A DNA stretch of 64,000 bases from Hirsutella rhossiliensis (GCF_020360975.1 NW_025408688.1:62001-126000), one strand, 5' to 3'. Positions 10,898 to 24,104 are shown, counted from the first letter of the stretch. A program made the numbers and translations. The notes: generated from the sequence alone by a model not told the origin.

Positions 10898-13233
10898 GAT
10901 CAACAAGACGTGATGAATTGAGGTTCGGACTTATTATGATGGTGCGGACCAAGTATGGAACGTAGAAATTGAGCACGCGACGAAACATGGTATTTATTGC
11001 GGTTTGGTCTCTGGAGAGAATGGCCACATGGTACAGTAGCATGGTATTGATGTACTGTTACAAGCAAACACTTCGCGCTTGTCCACATCTTTCAGGCTCC
11101 AGCGTTCAAATGTGCTGCACCTGCCAGCGGCAATCTGGTCCGAATATCCGATAGGTTTGTGGGGGGGTGGGAACCAAGGTGGGTATGCCCTGCAGTTGGT
11201 CAGCCTTGATTCTTGAGGTGTGAGGACCTAGCCCAACCAGCGGAACCGCATAGTGTAATTCTCTTTAACTTGATGAATTCAGACAGCACCAAACTACCCG
11301 AAGCTCCCGAAACAAATAATGCGGACTGGCATATCGCAGCACGGAGGTCGGACGGTCGAACACAGTCGCAATCACGTCTTTAGTCCCCCGTGGCCTCCTG
11401 GGTAAGGGAAATCTCCACAGGTCTGCTGGGGCCGTTGGTGTAGCGGCTGGCACACCCTGGGAGCTGCATAGGGGGTGCACTCCACCACTGCTGTTTGCTT
11501 CCCAACTAAGGGATATACTCGGCGGTCTTGCGATAAGTTCTGTTGGTTTGCTGTCTCGGCCATAATCCGCCGACTTGGCTTCTGTGCGGAAGGGCTCGGA
11601 TGGTGACCGATACTGTATGGGGGGCGAAAACGCATGTGTGCATTTTCTCGTATTGGAACTTGAAAGCACGAGCATTTACCTGTCGCACAGCGCTCGGTTC
11701 TCTAGGTATCCGGCACTTTGTCAACTCGATTCGACAGCGGCTGGCTGGCCTTTGGACGATGGGTAGAGTAGCGACCCCGCCGCTGGTCGCGGGAATTTTC
11801 CCACTTCTTCCACTTTCACCGACACACTTCGAATCGTCCGGTAATGCCAAGAACGAAATGCCTCCAGATTGTATGACCCAACACAAGCATATTAAGACTC
11901 TCGTTCTTGACGTCCGCTCACATATTGACATCGCGAAAATAGCTTCCTGCAGCGAGCAACTATTCGCAGAATTCGACTGAAATTGAGAGGATTTGAACTC
12001 CGAAGTGGTCGTCCTCTGATGGTAGCTCTTTCGATGTCACGAGCCCTACAGAAGCAACTATCCAAACAGCCTGTTCCGTGACGAGATGATCCCAAAATTT
12101 GTTTCAAAAGCCAGGCATCCCTTCCCTGAGTATAACACCAGCCAGTGCTTTGAGGCTGGGTAACACGTTGAGAACTTGACATGTGTGTATTTTTTGTCCA
12201 GCGGCCTTCAGGCCGCTCAGGTCCCCGAGACGGGGCACAGGACGTGCTGAGCTAGACTATCTAAAATTCCTGCCACCGAAAGGGCACCCAGTACTCCCTG
12301 CAAGGCCTCGCAAAGGCAAGCTGTCGAGGTGGATCCCTGGAGGCGGCTCTCTACGCCCGACGGTAGGTTGTCGCTGAGCACGTCAATACAACGTCAATAC
12401 AAGTGACCAGAGCCCCCGCGGCCAGTCCTCCCAAATGTCCATCCAGCATTTCGTAGGCTCTTTGGCGCTCCTTGTCGAAGCCTGTCTCCCGTCAGCGCGA
12501 CTTCCAGGCGCGTGGCAATTGCCACAATGGTCAACCCTTGGTTTTCCTGGTCAGGATTATCTCGCTCGCTGCTAAGACTGCTGCCGCAGTCCATGCTCCG
12601 GTAACCAAGCGATGGACTTAGCGAGGAGCGGCGGTAGGGAAACCCCCTCAGAAGGAATCAGAGGCTGTCGCGCAGCTTGCCTTCAGGGAGAAAAACCTCC
12701 GCGACCAGCCACCGTTGTTTAGAAGGGCGGACCTTCCAATACCCACAGCTCCTTGGTTCCGAAGAGAGCCATGAGGTCCGAGTGGACGTGTTGTCGAGAC
12801 CGGCTTCGCAGAGGAATATGAACTCTCCTAAGGTTTTCCTCTGTGCTGTTAGGGCCACGATGGACCCCGCAGCTGAAGCGCTGTAAATCTGACCCCAGCT
12901 AGCAAGCCGCTAACAGCCTCCAGGGACAGAATTTTTACAGGGAGAGTTGGACGATGTGCTGCATGTACGTACCTCGACGGTCTATGGTAGTTGTAGGCAT
13001 AGAGCCAATATGGCGGGAGGTACGGATAAATCACACTGATAACAGCCACAAATACCTTGAGGTTGGTCTACATTCTTCTATTGAAGTCGCAAAACCCGAA
13101 CACACCGTATAGCGGTGCTCAGGCTCAGCGTCCCCAGATCTGTTAATAAGAAAACGCGGGGCAGAGTGACGCGTGGGGTCGCCACAGATCATCATTACAA
13201 GGCTCAGTAATAAGCATCTGCAGAGAGCATCTT
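10898..13233. other. Intergenic, no supported gene
   Basis: Several 60-145-codon ORFs on both strands overlap each other (e.g. 11265-11980) without domains or convincing splice sites. A short T-arm-like sequence near 11985 does not fold as a tRNA. Confidence 0.4.
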
Positions 13234-13435
13234 TGTGGGAATGTAGCATATAGCTATAGTAGGATTGTAAGGGAGGTGCGCACACACGCACACGTGACCC
13301 TTAGCGTCACGTGTATGGACCTCGGGGATCCGTGTATAAAGGGCACGTAGTGTGCCCCCTCATTCCCTTCCTCCCTTCCTAGCTAGACATCTTGAATACA
13401 ACCCATTGCGTTACTGCAGTACAGACCTCCTGACA
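13234..13435 (+). repeat. Copia-1 5' LTR
   Basis: Starts TGTGGGAATG, ends CCTCCTGACA. It contains TATAAA at 13335-13340. Upstream is a perfect 9-bp dyad, ACACGTGAC / GTCACGTGT (13290-13298 and 13306-13314), presenting two CACGTG E-boxes. The 3' LTR at 18922-19120 repeats all of these. Confidence 0.95.
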
Positions 13436-13463
13436 CTGATCAGTGATCGATTTGGTCGATCAC
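13436..13463 (+). promoter_or_regulatory. Copia-1 primer-binding region and leader hairpin
   Basis: Immediately after the 5' LTR comes CTGATCAGTG (13436-13445), the expected minus-strand primer site. It overlaps a perfect 8-bp hairpin, GTGATCGA / TCGATCAC with loop TTTGG (13443-13463). Copia-2 has the same ten bases in the same position, though its LTR is unrelated. The priming tRNA is not identified. Confidence 0.6.
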
Positions 13464-13667
13464 AGATTGGCAAGGAAGAAGAGATAGAACGCAACCTTCG
13501 AAAGCCCAACTACCATATTCCTAGCGATATTGCCCTGGTTGGACCTAGAGGAGGTTTCTATGCTAAGATCAAGGACTCTACGATTACCCGGACCCGGCAA
13601 CCAACTAGCTCCCGGTAGGCCATTGATAGATCCTTCCAACTTCACTTAACGGTTACATTAAGTGTAA

Positions 13668-15564
13668 GTGCGTCCACAACGCCGATTCGACAACTACGTG
13701 ACAGCCCTCACGATTCGACAACTACGTGACAACCCTCACGATGACAAGCACGACCCCAACCCCGAACCCCGCCTCTACGAGGAACGACGCCTTCCTCGAC
13801 CAAGTAAGGAATTGGTCCAAAATCTCACGATCCCAAAGACCCAATATCAGGATATCGATCCGACCCGATGGGAGGATGAGATCACGCCCAAGAGGAAGAT
13901 AGAATAGCTGTTATGACATATACCGCACGATTTATGTCAGAATGCGAGGAGAACGTACACCTTCATGGCACTAATATCCTTGAATTCTTCCAGGATCACT
14001 TCCAACAGTGGACCGAGGCAACGTGGAGAAAGATGCCAAAGGAATTTCGAAGGGAGCTACGTTACCTTTTAAAGAGACGTGGTATCTATACAGGAGAAAA
14101 GGGTGACCACATCATCCCACAGCTCGTCTTCCTACAGACGATCGATAACCCACCAGCCTGGCCCGACAACGAATTCATGGTAACCCAATTCGATAAAGGA
14201 ACGGAGGCCTATACAAGAAAAGAGAGACGACTAACGCAGAACCCTCCCACCTCCAACACGGCGGAGCCATCCATGCCGTTAGCCCCTATTCCGACGCTCC
14301 TGCTCCTCCGCTACGACAATTGCGGAACCGCCCACAACGACTGCTACGCTTCCCAACGAACAATACATCCTACAAGCTATCAGTTCCAGCAACAGAGCAT
14401 CGTTCTAGCAGAACCCTCTTCTCCCACATCCTCGAAGCGTACACAACGCTTCCCCCCGACATCCCGAACGGCATCGTCGATGCCAACACACAACAGAAAT
14501 TCACCAAGATCTGGGACAAAGAGAAGAACTATACGGGGGAACCCTATGACCTTCTCGATGATAAGCTACGCATCTTTATGAGTATCTGTTATAACATTCA
14601 GGTCAAGCCGGACCAATTCCACGCTCTTTTCCTCGAATCCTTACTGGCCGAGCCCAAACGTACTACATTGACCACATTAACTGGACCTCAACGTTCCGCA
14701 AGGCATACGATAGCATCAAGCAACATTTCGATACGGAAGTTAACCACGTTCACTACTATACTGAATGGACGACTATTTCCTTTAACAAGCTCCGTGCCGA
14801 TAATGCTACGAAATCCCTACACGAGGTTCTTCAGCTACTCCTTGATAAGCTACAGTTATGCCAACGAGCTCTTGGCAACGCGTATGCAGGAAACGTTCCA
14901 CTGCGTACAACGCTTATTAATGCATGCCGCGGTGTTCCTGAACTTGAATACGCTTTATTCAAGCCCGCCGAAGGAATCGAGCCCTTTTGCAGATCTTCGC
15001 TCTTCCGTTGAGACCCATCTTGCACGCGGAATAGCGCCTCGTTATCTTCAAGGAGGCCCTCAATACCATCAAGACCTCGAGGAACCATCTGATCATATGG
15101 ATCCCAATGACCACTACTATCTCGATCGAAGATACAACAACAATCGCGGAAGATTTGGTCAGAAGGGGTATAGAAGGTATAGAGGCAACGCTCAACGAGG
15201 CAGCTACAACGCTCCACGGGGAAGCTTCAATAGTCAACGCTTTAACCGGCCACAAGGCCGTTACGGCCACAACCACCCGTGGAATAAGAAGTGCTTCGTC
15301 TGCAATAAGGAAGGATGTTGGTCTACAAAGCACACTGCCGAGGAACGTCAAAGATCCCGAGACCAATACGTCGCCCACTGTCACTTCATAGGATTACCCT
15401 CCCAGGACCTTACAGCCTACGTTCTTGACTTTGAAGGTCACGAGATGGATGCCCACGATGATGCTAACGACCCTGGGACGAGGACGACAATGAAGATAAT
15501 GACAACAACCCAGAACAGTGGCACACAAGCCAAATGCTCTGCCAGCAAGCCTTCAACCATCTGA
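13668..15564 (+). pseudogene. Copia-1 gag
   Basis: Capsid-like protein in three overlapping frames (13668-13907, 13913-14581, 14320-15564). A conserved core, IWDKEKNYTGEPYDLLDDKL, is shared with Copia-2. The C-terminus is rich in R, G, N and Y and holds a zinc knuckle at 15292-15333, read as CFVCNKEGCWSTKH. The order is C-X2-C-X4-C-X4-H, not the usual CCHC. Gag would package element RNA in virus-like particles. Frameshifts break it at about 13910 and in 14250-14450. Confidence 0.85.
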
Positions 15565-15599
15565 TCACAGGGGAAGACGTGTATAGCACCTCTCAAAAC

Positions 15600-17277
15600 A
15601 ACGCTACACCTGCTTCCCAATTCATGATAGAGGAGCGCTACTCAAGACCCGATTCCAGGGCATCATAATTGACACAGGCGCCGCGAAGGTTTCCACAGCT
15701 GGCTACGACCAATGCATCGCTCTACAACGAGAAGACCCTGCTATAACGCTCGATAAGACTACAGCAGGCCAAGCTTCTATCAAATTCGGCAACGGCGAAG
15801 CCATTCTATCCTCGGCTCTATCGCCCTTAAAACACCTCTCGGAAGGATCACATTCCATATCCTCAAGACCCTACCCCTTCCTCCTCTCTCTCGCTGATAT
15901 GGATCGCCTAGGCATCTATTTCAACAACCTTACAGACACCATTGTCGGACGAACAACCCTCCCGGTTATCCGCAAATGGGGACATCCTTGGTTCCTCCTA
16001 CCTAAGACCAACGAGGCCGCTATCGCATTCCTCACGGAGAGCGAGATCCGCACTCTTCATCGTCGATTCGGGCACCCAGCGGTCCCAAGACTTCACAACC
16101 TCCTACGGCAAGCTGGCCACAACGATGTGACGATAGATATCCTAGAGAACATCTCGAGATTCTGTCATCACTGTCAAATGCACTCAAGCTCCAAGACGCT
16201 TCAAATTCACCCTAAAGGATGACCAGGAATTCAACTACGAAATCGTCGCTGATGTGCTCTACCTTGGAACCCTCAACGCCCCGTCTTGCACGTGGTAGAT
16301 ACAGCAACAGCGTTCCAAGCAGCCAGGTTCCTCCTATCGATGTCAGCAAAGGATACGTGGAAGCCCTCCGAGCCCTCTGGATAGACACATATCTCGGACC
16401 CCCTGATACTATCAAGCACGACGCAGGGACCAATTTTGCCTCCCTAGAGTTCCGTAACGAGGCAAAGCTTATGGGGATAACCTGCAAGCAAGTCCCTGTG
16501 GAAGCACATTGGTCCGTTGGAAAGGTTGAAAGATATCATGCCCCTCTCCGCCGTGCGTTTGAGATCCTCCACGCAGAAATCGGGACCTTCACATCCCCCG
16601 AATCGATCCTTCAAATGGCTATCAAAGCCATCAACGACACAGCAGGGCCAAATGGCATTGTCCCTACGCTCCTAGTCTTTGGCGCCTACCCTCGAATGGC
16701 GTTAGATTCGCCCCCTTCTGCTACGACCCTGAAAAGGGCTGCCGCAGCCCAGAAGGCGATGAAAATGCTTCGTCAGCTCTCAGCAGAGCGGCAAGTGCAG
16801 GGCGCCTTACACACAAAGAACGGACCATCATCAACAGGCGTTATACTATCGCTCCCACTGCAAAGCGAGGTCCGAGTGTGGAGAGAAAAGCTCGGCTGGC
16901 AAGGCCCTTTTAAGATTAGTGCAATTGATGGCTCCAATGTCACAATTGATACTATCAACGGACCCCAGACCTTCCGTTCCACCCTTGTGCAGCCTTATTT
17001 CCGCGACGAGACGACGATCCCTGCCCCCGCTGCTGCTGCTGCGGATGATTCTGACATTCCTGTTTCTGATCCTGCGAGCGATTCTGTTCCTGTTTCTGCC
17101 CCTGCCCCTGCCCCTGTTCCTGCTCCTAATCCCCCGGCGCCGCGCAAGCGAGGCCGCCCCCCTGGTTCGAAGAACAAGCCAAAGACGACGTTCCTAGTCA
17201 AGAAGGAAGAAGATGCCTACCAACTAGCCATCAAGCTACGGGACGAAGGCATTATCACAACGCCAGGCACCCTTTGA
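15600..17277 (+). pseudogene. Copia-1 protease and integrase
   Basis: Aspartic protease signature IIDTGAAKVSTAG (catalytic D-T-G at 15671-15679). The pre-integrase zinc site follows, with RTLHRRFGHP and CHHCQMHS. The integrase core shows ADVLYLG, IKHDAGTNF and VEAHWSVGKVER, supplying the D, D, E residues. Downstream of the core, a Pro/Ala-rich linker leads to an AT-hook, RKRGRPPGSKNK (core RGRP at 17149-17166). Breaks lie between protease and integrase (~15830-15890) and around 16200-16300. Confidence 0.85.
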
Positions 17278-18790
17278 GGAATCCGATAGCACGGAGATCG
17301 ATGATCTATTGGTACGAGGAGTTTAGCTTCGAACGCTACAATGAAGCAAAGCACGGGAACCATCATATCTTCCGCTCCGCATGGTCCGCGAGGTTAAAGG
17401 CAAAGAAACCAAACCATACGAGAAGTCAAGGCTCGTGGTCCAAGGGCACAACGACCAAGAGAAAACCACCCTATTGACGCAATCCCCGACAATTCAACGC
17501 GTCAGTCAACGGCTTATTTCTGCTATCTCCCAGACCTCCTTTCTCACGGCATGACCTCTCTCGTGACATCACACAAGCGTATCCCCAGGCGCAGACCGAA
17601 CTATTCCGCACCATTCTCACGCATCTTCCCGCCGAATTAGAAGGAAGATACCCGGAAGGAACAATCATTCGCGTTATTAAGCCCTATACGGAATTGCGGA
17701 GGCCGGAGTCCATTGGTTTCGAACCTATCACGGGCATCATGTCGATAACCTCGACATGTCCACATCAACCTACGACCTATGCTTCCTAATTACGAATAAG
17801 GGACCTGATAACTTTGGGATTGTGGGAATGCAGACTGACGATACCCTTATGCTTGGCACACAACGTTTTTCCGCGCTAGAGGAAGCGGAACTCGTAAAGG
17901 CACAATTTCGGGCAAAGCCGAAGACAACGATGACCCCGGGTACTAGCATTGACTTCAACGGTGCAAAGATAACCCTCCAAGACACCACTTTCCACAACGC
18001 TCTACTGCTTCAACAAAAGGGTCAAGCAGCCAAGATCGAACCCATCGACATCAAGGCATACGATCGAGCCCAACAGTACGTGGAACAGCGTGCCCGTGGC
18101 GCGTATGTGGCTTCAATCTGTCAACCAGAGGCCTCATTCGACATCTCTATTGCTGCCCAGGTCCAAACCCCTACGGAAGAGGATTGCACGACCCTCAACA
18201 AGCGGCTTCAATGGCAGAAAGACCACCAGCAGCGAGGCCTAACGTATATCCCTATTGACCTCGCCAATGCCAAGCTTATCGTCTTTACCGACGGTTCCTT
18301 TGCGAACAATAAGGACCTATCGTCACAGCTAGGCTTCGTCATTGCCTAGTCAATGAGACCGAGACCGCACGTACCAAAGACCAATTGGGATCAAGGGCAA
18401 TGTCCTCCATTGGAGCTCAACGAAGTGTAAGAGGGTCACCCGAAGCGTGCTAGCATCAGAGATCTACGGCATGGTCAACGGATTCGATATTGGGATATCA
18501 CTAGCAACGACGATACGGAAGATCACAGACCGCCTCAATCTTCCCCCTATCCCCCTAATCGTTTGCACCGACTCTTTTTCCCTCTACGAGTGCCTCGTTA
18601 AGCTAGGCACAACGAAGGAGAAGCGATTGATGATAGATATCATGGCCTACGTCAATCCTACGAAAGGCGTGAGATCACAGAAATCCGCTGGATTAACGGC
18701 GCAGACAACCCAGCAGATGCTATGACAAAGGCATCGCCTAACCGCGCCCTCGAACGCCTCGTCGATACGAATAGCCTTACGATTAGGATA
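17278..18790 (+). pseudogene. Copia-1 reverse transcriptase and RNase H
   Basis: RT motifs include a LRDITQAYPQ-like block (~17560-17600, frameshifted) and the catalytic box GMQTDDTLML (QTDD at 17831-17842) in place of the usual YVDD. RNase H follows with FTDGSFANNKDLSSQLGFVI, ASEIYGM and VCTDSFSLYECL. Together they copy element RNA into cDNA. At least four frame changes or stops interrupt the sequence, so as read it is non-functional. Confidence 0.85.
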
Positions 18791-18921
18791 GAAGGATCAG
18801 TCGAACGCCCTCCCGCTAGCTGCCGCTCGAACCGTCACTCTTTCGCACCCTTGCGGTTGCTGCTACGCTCCCGCACCTGCTGCTACTGCTGCGATTGCAG
18901 CGATAAAAGAAGATTTGCCAG

Positions 18922-19120
18922 TGTGGGAATGTAGCATATAGCTATAGTAGGATTGGGAGGTGCGCACACACGCACACGTGACCCTTAGCGTCACGTGTAT
19001 GGACCTCGGGGATCCGTGTATAAAGGGCACGTAGTGTGCCCCCTCATTCCCTTTCCTCCCTTCCTAGCAAGACATCTTGAATACAACCCATTGCGTTACT
19101 GCAGTACAGACCTCCCGACA
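18922..19120 (+). repeat. Copia-1 3' LTR
   Basis: Same ends and motifs as the 5' LTR: E-box dyad at 18974-18982 and 18990-18998, TATAAA at 19019-19024. It is preceded by a purine-rich tract (AAAAGAAGA, ~18906-18914), the likely plus-strand primer. Confidence 0.95.
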
Positions 19121-19217
19121 ATCTTCCTTATTCTTGTACAGTGGGGCTCAGTGCTCGTTTTATCCAGTGCCCTGTAAACATTTTCTTCCGTTTTTAAATC
19201 ACAGGCTTGCCAGCCCC

Positions 19218-20341
19218 CTAATCGTCAAGTCCAGATCCCAGAGTGTTCTTACTGAGGATCTCGCGCTGGAGATTGTTTCCTTCAGAAGACTGGTCTAGAA
19301 AAGCCCCAATATCATGAACCCAGCGAAACGCCACGCCCTCAACCACTCCGTGTCTCATATATAACCGGACTGCGCTGTCCTGGTTAATTTGTAGTAGCTC
19401 AAGATCAAGTCCATGATCTATGGTCAACCCCCGTGCCAGATCATAGTTTTGTTTCTGGATCGAGCTTCGACCTTTGTACACTGCCACGCGCAATACTTGT
19501 TGACTGCGTCGTCTCGCAAACTAGATACTTCTTTGCGGGGTGAACTGGTCAAACGTCAGCGACTTCCGAGCAGTTCGTTGCGTTGCCGGTCAGATTATTG
19601 CATGGAATGTTCCAAGCATACCTGAGGACCTCTTCGCTGTCAAGCCCACGATCTTGTCGGGAGGATGTCAGGGCTCGCTTCCGACGGCGACGTCCTTTAC
19701 GTGGACTTTTTCGCTGGCCTTGGCGAGCCAAAATATCGGGGCTCTTGGCCTCGATTAGGTATTCACCAGATAAAAACTGTTGATGAGGCAGAGGGAGCGA
19801 GTGGTGCCTTTGTTCAAATAAGCCTCGTTGGCCTAGCCGATCATTTTCCCGCTGATCACACATCGCTGAGCCTAGCGCTCCGTCGTTATCGATATTGTCG
19901 GTGTGGTAAATGTTCCAATCGTTGCTATGTTCGCCATGGAAGTGGGTACGTGTTATATTCGAGAAGTTGGTTTCATCCCCGGCCATGATGCCAAGAGAAT
20001 CCGTGCACTGAAGCTGGCTCCCAGGGATCCCAGCTTGACCTCTACGTAGGCCCATCAGCGATTGACATACTCACGCAGGGTAGAATACGTACTGAAGGCT
20101 AGAGGTGAAAGCTTGCATAATGCATGGAGGCAGAAATGAAGGATGCTGTTGAGCAGGGGACTCAGAGTGCTGCTGTTGAACAGGGAGTTCAGAGTGCTGT
20201 TGTGGAACGTGGTTTATATACTGACGGGGTAAGGGTAGGAGGGCGTTGCAAGGCCGGATACTGCTGCGGGAGCAAACTGCAATCTTGCGAGTTATCCGCC
20301 ACAGCACTCTGCTGTACTTGATACTGATAGGTGTCTGACAT
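19218..20341 (-). CDS. Q-rich hypothetical protein, three exons
   Basis: Start ATG at 20341 (MSDTYQYQVQQSAVADNSQD). The N-terminus is Q/P-rich with short repeats (QQHSELPVQQQHSESPAQQH, from a 27-bp DNA repeat). A central basic patch (KSPRKGRRRRKR) could be a nuclear localisation signal. Intron 19621-19504 (GTATGC..CGCAG) joins in frame to a conserved-looking C-terminus (DLARGLTIDHGLDLELL, then GVVEGVAFRWVHDI). A 33-nt GT..AG gap at 20074-20042 joins in frame but is very short for an intron. One apparent frameshift sits near 20225. I do not recognise the family. Confidence 0.55.
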
Positions 20342-22561
20342 CGTTATAAGTGAACAGAGTAGAAGAGATGAGAGATCAAAACGTCTCCAGCCGACGCCTA
20401 TAAGTACTCGACACCTACATCAGTAGCTCCAACACTGTTTCTCTCTTGATACCGTTCTGCCCCCTCCTCAATGCTTCTCGACCAACAGTCTCACTTCATC
20501 TCCCGAGAACCTAGAAATGGTTGCACGAGATGCACGCGGACTCACTCGTTACACCAGGCTGCTTAAGTAGGGTAAAACTTTAGTGGCCCATTTTTAAACA
20601 CTCGACAATCACAGGTAAGTATCCAACAACAGTGAGCCGTACATTCATCTCTTACGGCAGAACCCTATCCCCTGATGCTTTCATGACACTTGATCAAAAA
20701 CGGCGCTCGAAATAATCGGTAGGTAGTTGAATTGCACGGCTGCACGACACCATAGCAAGCCCGAGACGCAGCTGCTCAGGCTTGATTGGTAGGCAGGGGC
20801 ATTATTAACACCTATGGCAGCAGGTTATGGAAATGCACGCTCGTGCTGAAGGATAATGGTTAGGTAGGCAGTGAAGGCCCTACAGGGGCGGGACACCTCC
20901 GATTGGTCTTAAAGGCCGGTTGTTGGTTCTTGGTTTGTTGCGGCCTTGCAACTAGTAACGGAGTCATACGCATATACGAGGCGCATGGCTCCCGTTTCGG
21001 CGAAGACTGCGTCTACATGTGAGCATGTCGTATTTTGAACTGAACCGGGCGACAGTCGTGAGCTATTTGGCTTCCATATCGATAAGCGAAGACGAGTAAT
21101 ACTGCCCCAACTGCCGCTTCGCAATAAGAGGTGGAGCGAGGAAGGGAGGCACAGCGAGCCGCATTCACGTGCTACGCATCGAATGTATGTAGGGTTGCTC
21201 CAGTTGGTGGGAACCAACTAACCTACAGACATGTGTTTTGCATGCTGCCTGGACCTGCAGACTGACCTGTCACTCTCAAAATCCTACGCTAGCTCTTATC
21301 GATCGCACTCAGCTTCCATAGCCGCCCAGATGACGTTCCTCCCGTCTGGTTCATGCTCTGTGATACGCTAGTGCATCCCAGTATGTTAAAGTGGAGCCCA
21401 CCAACGGCTGCGATGATCCATTAGCAGCACAGCAGACCAACAATGCAACGATAGGGCTCACCAATCACGAGCCATGAAGGACCAAAGCGGAACGGGGAAA
21501 CGCACTCTTTATTGCCGCCGCCTTCCTCGTCCTGGACCATATTTTGCACTTATAGGGGAAAAACAGGTTTCTGCAGGGGACGAGAGAAAGTGGAGCAGAA
21601 GGTGGAGAGAGGAAGGTACGGCACGGTTAAAGCCTACGATTATATCTGCAGCCCTGAATTGAGTCACGTCAGGTTGGCGCATGACGCTAATTACCCTGTC
21701 AGCCCGCCCTATCCCTTTGAGTGCGCGAAGGCCGGTCGAAGGTCACTTACAGAGATGTTAGCCAATGAACATACCATATAGCAGCTATACTTGGTATCTC
21801 TCGCGAATCTCACTAAACACTAGGTACCGTCGGCTTAACAAATACTTCTTAATCCCAGCAAATGCAGCAATCAGTAGCAAGAGTTTGCTTAGGCATATGT
21901 CTCGACTTAATATGGGCCCGGTAACCTCAGACCGGCCTTCGCGCACTCAAAGGAGCAAGGCCCGAAGAGGGGTGTCACTTCTGGCCCGCTGATCACTGGA
22001 GTCAAATGTGGAGACAAGCAGCGGAACCGCTTCCTATTCGTATCTCGTAGCCATAATTGGGCCCCGACAGCCCTGCACACCTAGTGCTACCTCAACCTGC
22101 AGACCCGTGGCTAGGATTGGGCACTCTGCATCGGTTTGGCCACGCCACACTTCATCGGCAGCGCGGGCAAAATCCGCTCATATGCAGCGCGCTGTGAAGA
22201 CCCTCCAGCTCCAAACCAATTAGCAAGGAAAGTGGAGAGCTCGGCAGAAAGTCCAAAGTCAAAACAGGCCATTTCCGCGTGTGTCGATGGGAGCCAGGGG
22301 GCCAAGGTTACATGGGGCCGGCAGCCAACGGCAGCCAATAGCGCATCAACGCTAAAGTGGAAGGGGGAAGAGGGCCGAGACGGACCGTGGGACGCATGCT
22401 AGATTCTCTTGCGGTTATTCGTTACAGTACAGCCACGGAGCCGCATTCCAGCCGGTCTAAGCTGTCCCCGCCAGACGAAAATTCATTGTTTCTGAGCAAA
22501 AGGAAGTAAGGCAACGCTCAAGAACACGCCGACAGTTAGAGTTCCCACGACAGACCCTAGA
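20342..22561. other. Intergenic, no supported gene
   Basis: About 2.2 kb with only short ORFs lacking domains on both strands; nothing structural stands out. Confidence 0.5.
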
Positions 22562-23685
22562 ATGATGGCGAGAAACAAAAGCACGCATCCAAAAGTCCGC
22601 ACCGGCAGCACAACGACCGGAGCCAGCCAAGCTCGTGCGAGCCGAAATCCACTCACCGGCCAAAGCACGCCAAAAGCATCGCTTCGCAGAAACCGACGCA
22701 ATAAAAGCGACAGTGACAACGACTTTGGAAGCGGTGTCGATTGTGACGATGCAAAATGCCGAGAAGCTGGGGATTCGGCGCTATCGAAGTTTCAAAGATC
22801 TCAGCAGGACGACAGCCCCCTCGGACGAGCCAGCAAGAGGCAGAAAAAGTCCAACTACGAGGTATCCGATACCGAAAATCTCAGTGGCGGCGAAGGTGCA
22901 ACCCCTATATTCTCCGACGAGCCACTTACTCGCGGCGCTAAAGGAGCTCCAGACCAGGGTTCAAACGTCAGCGACGGTTCAACAGAATACTCCAAACTCC
23001 AGATCGACGATTTGAATGAGAATCTGCAGTACATCAAGAGCCACCGGAAACCCGAAGTCAACGAAGAAGTCACTCCATATTTTGAGCTGTACTGCCTCCT
23101 GCGGGACGGCAAATATTATTGGATACGCGAGTCTGTCGTTCAGAGGGCGGCCTCTGCTGCAGTGTGCACGTACTGGGGTTGCGGGGTGAGGGGGAAGCTC
23201 TACGACAGACCAAAAAGAGGTGGGACGAGAGTTGTGGAAGCGCCCGCTAGCGACAGATGAGGATGGTGTCCCCCATGCCATTCTGGTTGTGGGACACGAT
23301 CTTCGCGACGACGGTCAATCCAAGTTTCTCGTGCAAAATGTCGGGTATCCTGCGTCCCGAGCGAAATGGTACGTCGAAAGGACAGTGAAAAGTAGGTGGC
23401 GGAGCGAGTGCGATGACTACCACTTACGTGATACCGAATACTACTCCCCAACCGACAAAGCTGGACCAAAGCTCGATACGATCGTCGGTCATCGCGTGTA
23501 TCGAAGCGGCAAGAACAGCTCCTTCGGAGCTTTCAGCTCTCTTGCCAGTGGGAGATGGCACAGAAACTTGGGAACCCGAGGAGAAAATCCAGCAGAAGAA
23601 CAACGCCTCTGTTCTAACGTACTGGCAAAGTGACCCACATGTGCGTAAGAAGGGCAAGGTGCCAGACAGACCACCTGAGTCATAA
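22562..23685 (+). pseudogene. Chromodomain-like protein gene, frameshifted
   Basis: From ATG 22562 a Ser/Thr/Lys-rich N-terminus (~150 residues) leads to PYFELYCLLRDGKYYWIRE and then a TYW ending, resembling part of a chromo fold. A second similar unit lies at about 23265-23380 (ILVVGHDLRDDGQSKFLVQN). A third at 23477-23630 is the clearest: DTIVGHRVYRSGKNSS, FQLSCQWE, DGTETWEPEEKI, then VLTYW. The third unit uses three reading frames in turn, so at least two one-base indels are needed. Chromodomains bind methylated histone tails; a heterochromatin role is inference. Confidence 0.6.
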
Positions 23686-24104
23686 GCCACACGGTCGTGG
23701 GGAAAGTTGCGTTTGCGGGTACAGTGGGTGGGTAGGTCTGCATGTCGGGGCTGCCTGCTTCACCAAAACACTCCTGTCCGACGACATACCTTTGCCTAGT
23801 TGCAAGTTTAACACTACGTTGGAGCTGCCTGAACGAGCAACAAAGCTATTGCCAAGGCAGTCCAAGGAGTATTTAGAGAAGTATAGCCTGATTTTGACTT
23901 AAGATGCCGGGTTCGGATATCCTCGAGAGGACGATAATACTGGAAGGCGGTAGAGTGTGCGCATGCCGATGCTCATCGGTGCCAGCGCGCTTCGAAAAGA
24001 AACGGAGCTTTAGAAACAAATACATACATACGCGCATGTATATTATCATTCCCTTCCGGCTCCGATGTATCGTCTACCTATTGCTCAATAACAATGTAAA
24101 CCCC

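Larger units (their letters stand above)
13234..19120 (+). mobile_element. Copia-1: complete Ty1/copia LTR retrotransposon
   Basis: A 5.9-kb element bounded by two ~200-bp LTRs (13234-13435 and 18922-19120) and perfect target duplications ATCTT (13229-13233 and 19121-19125). Domain order is gag, protease, integrase, reverse transcriptase, RNase H, which is diagnostic of copia. The LTRs differ by about three substitutions and two small indels, so the insertion is recent. The internal region is broken into several frames. It lies 98 bp beyond the stop of the Q-rich gene at 19218-20341. Confidence 0.95.

Noticed and set aside
11985..12065. Possible minus-strand tRNA (GGAGTTCAAATCC T-arm-like)
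   Set aside because: T-stem pairing is poor and acceptor and anticodon arms cannot be formed.
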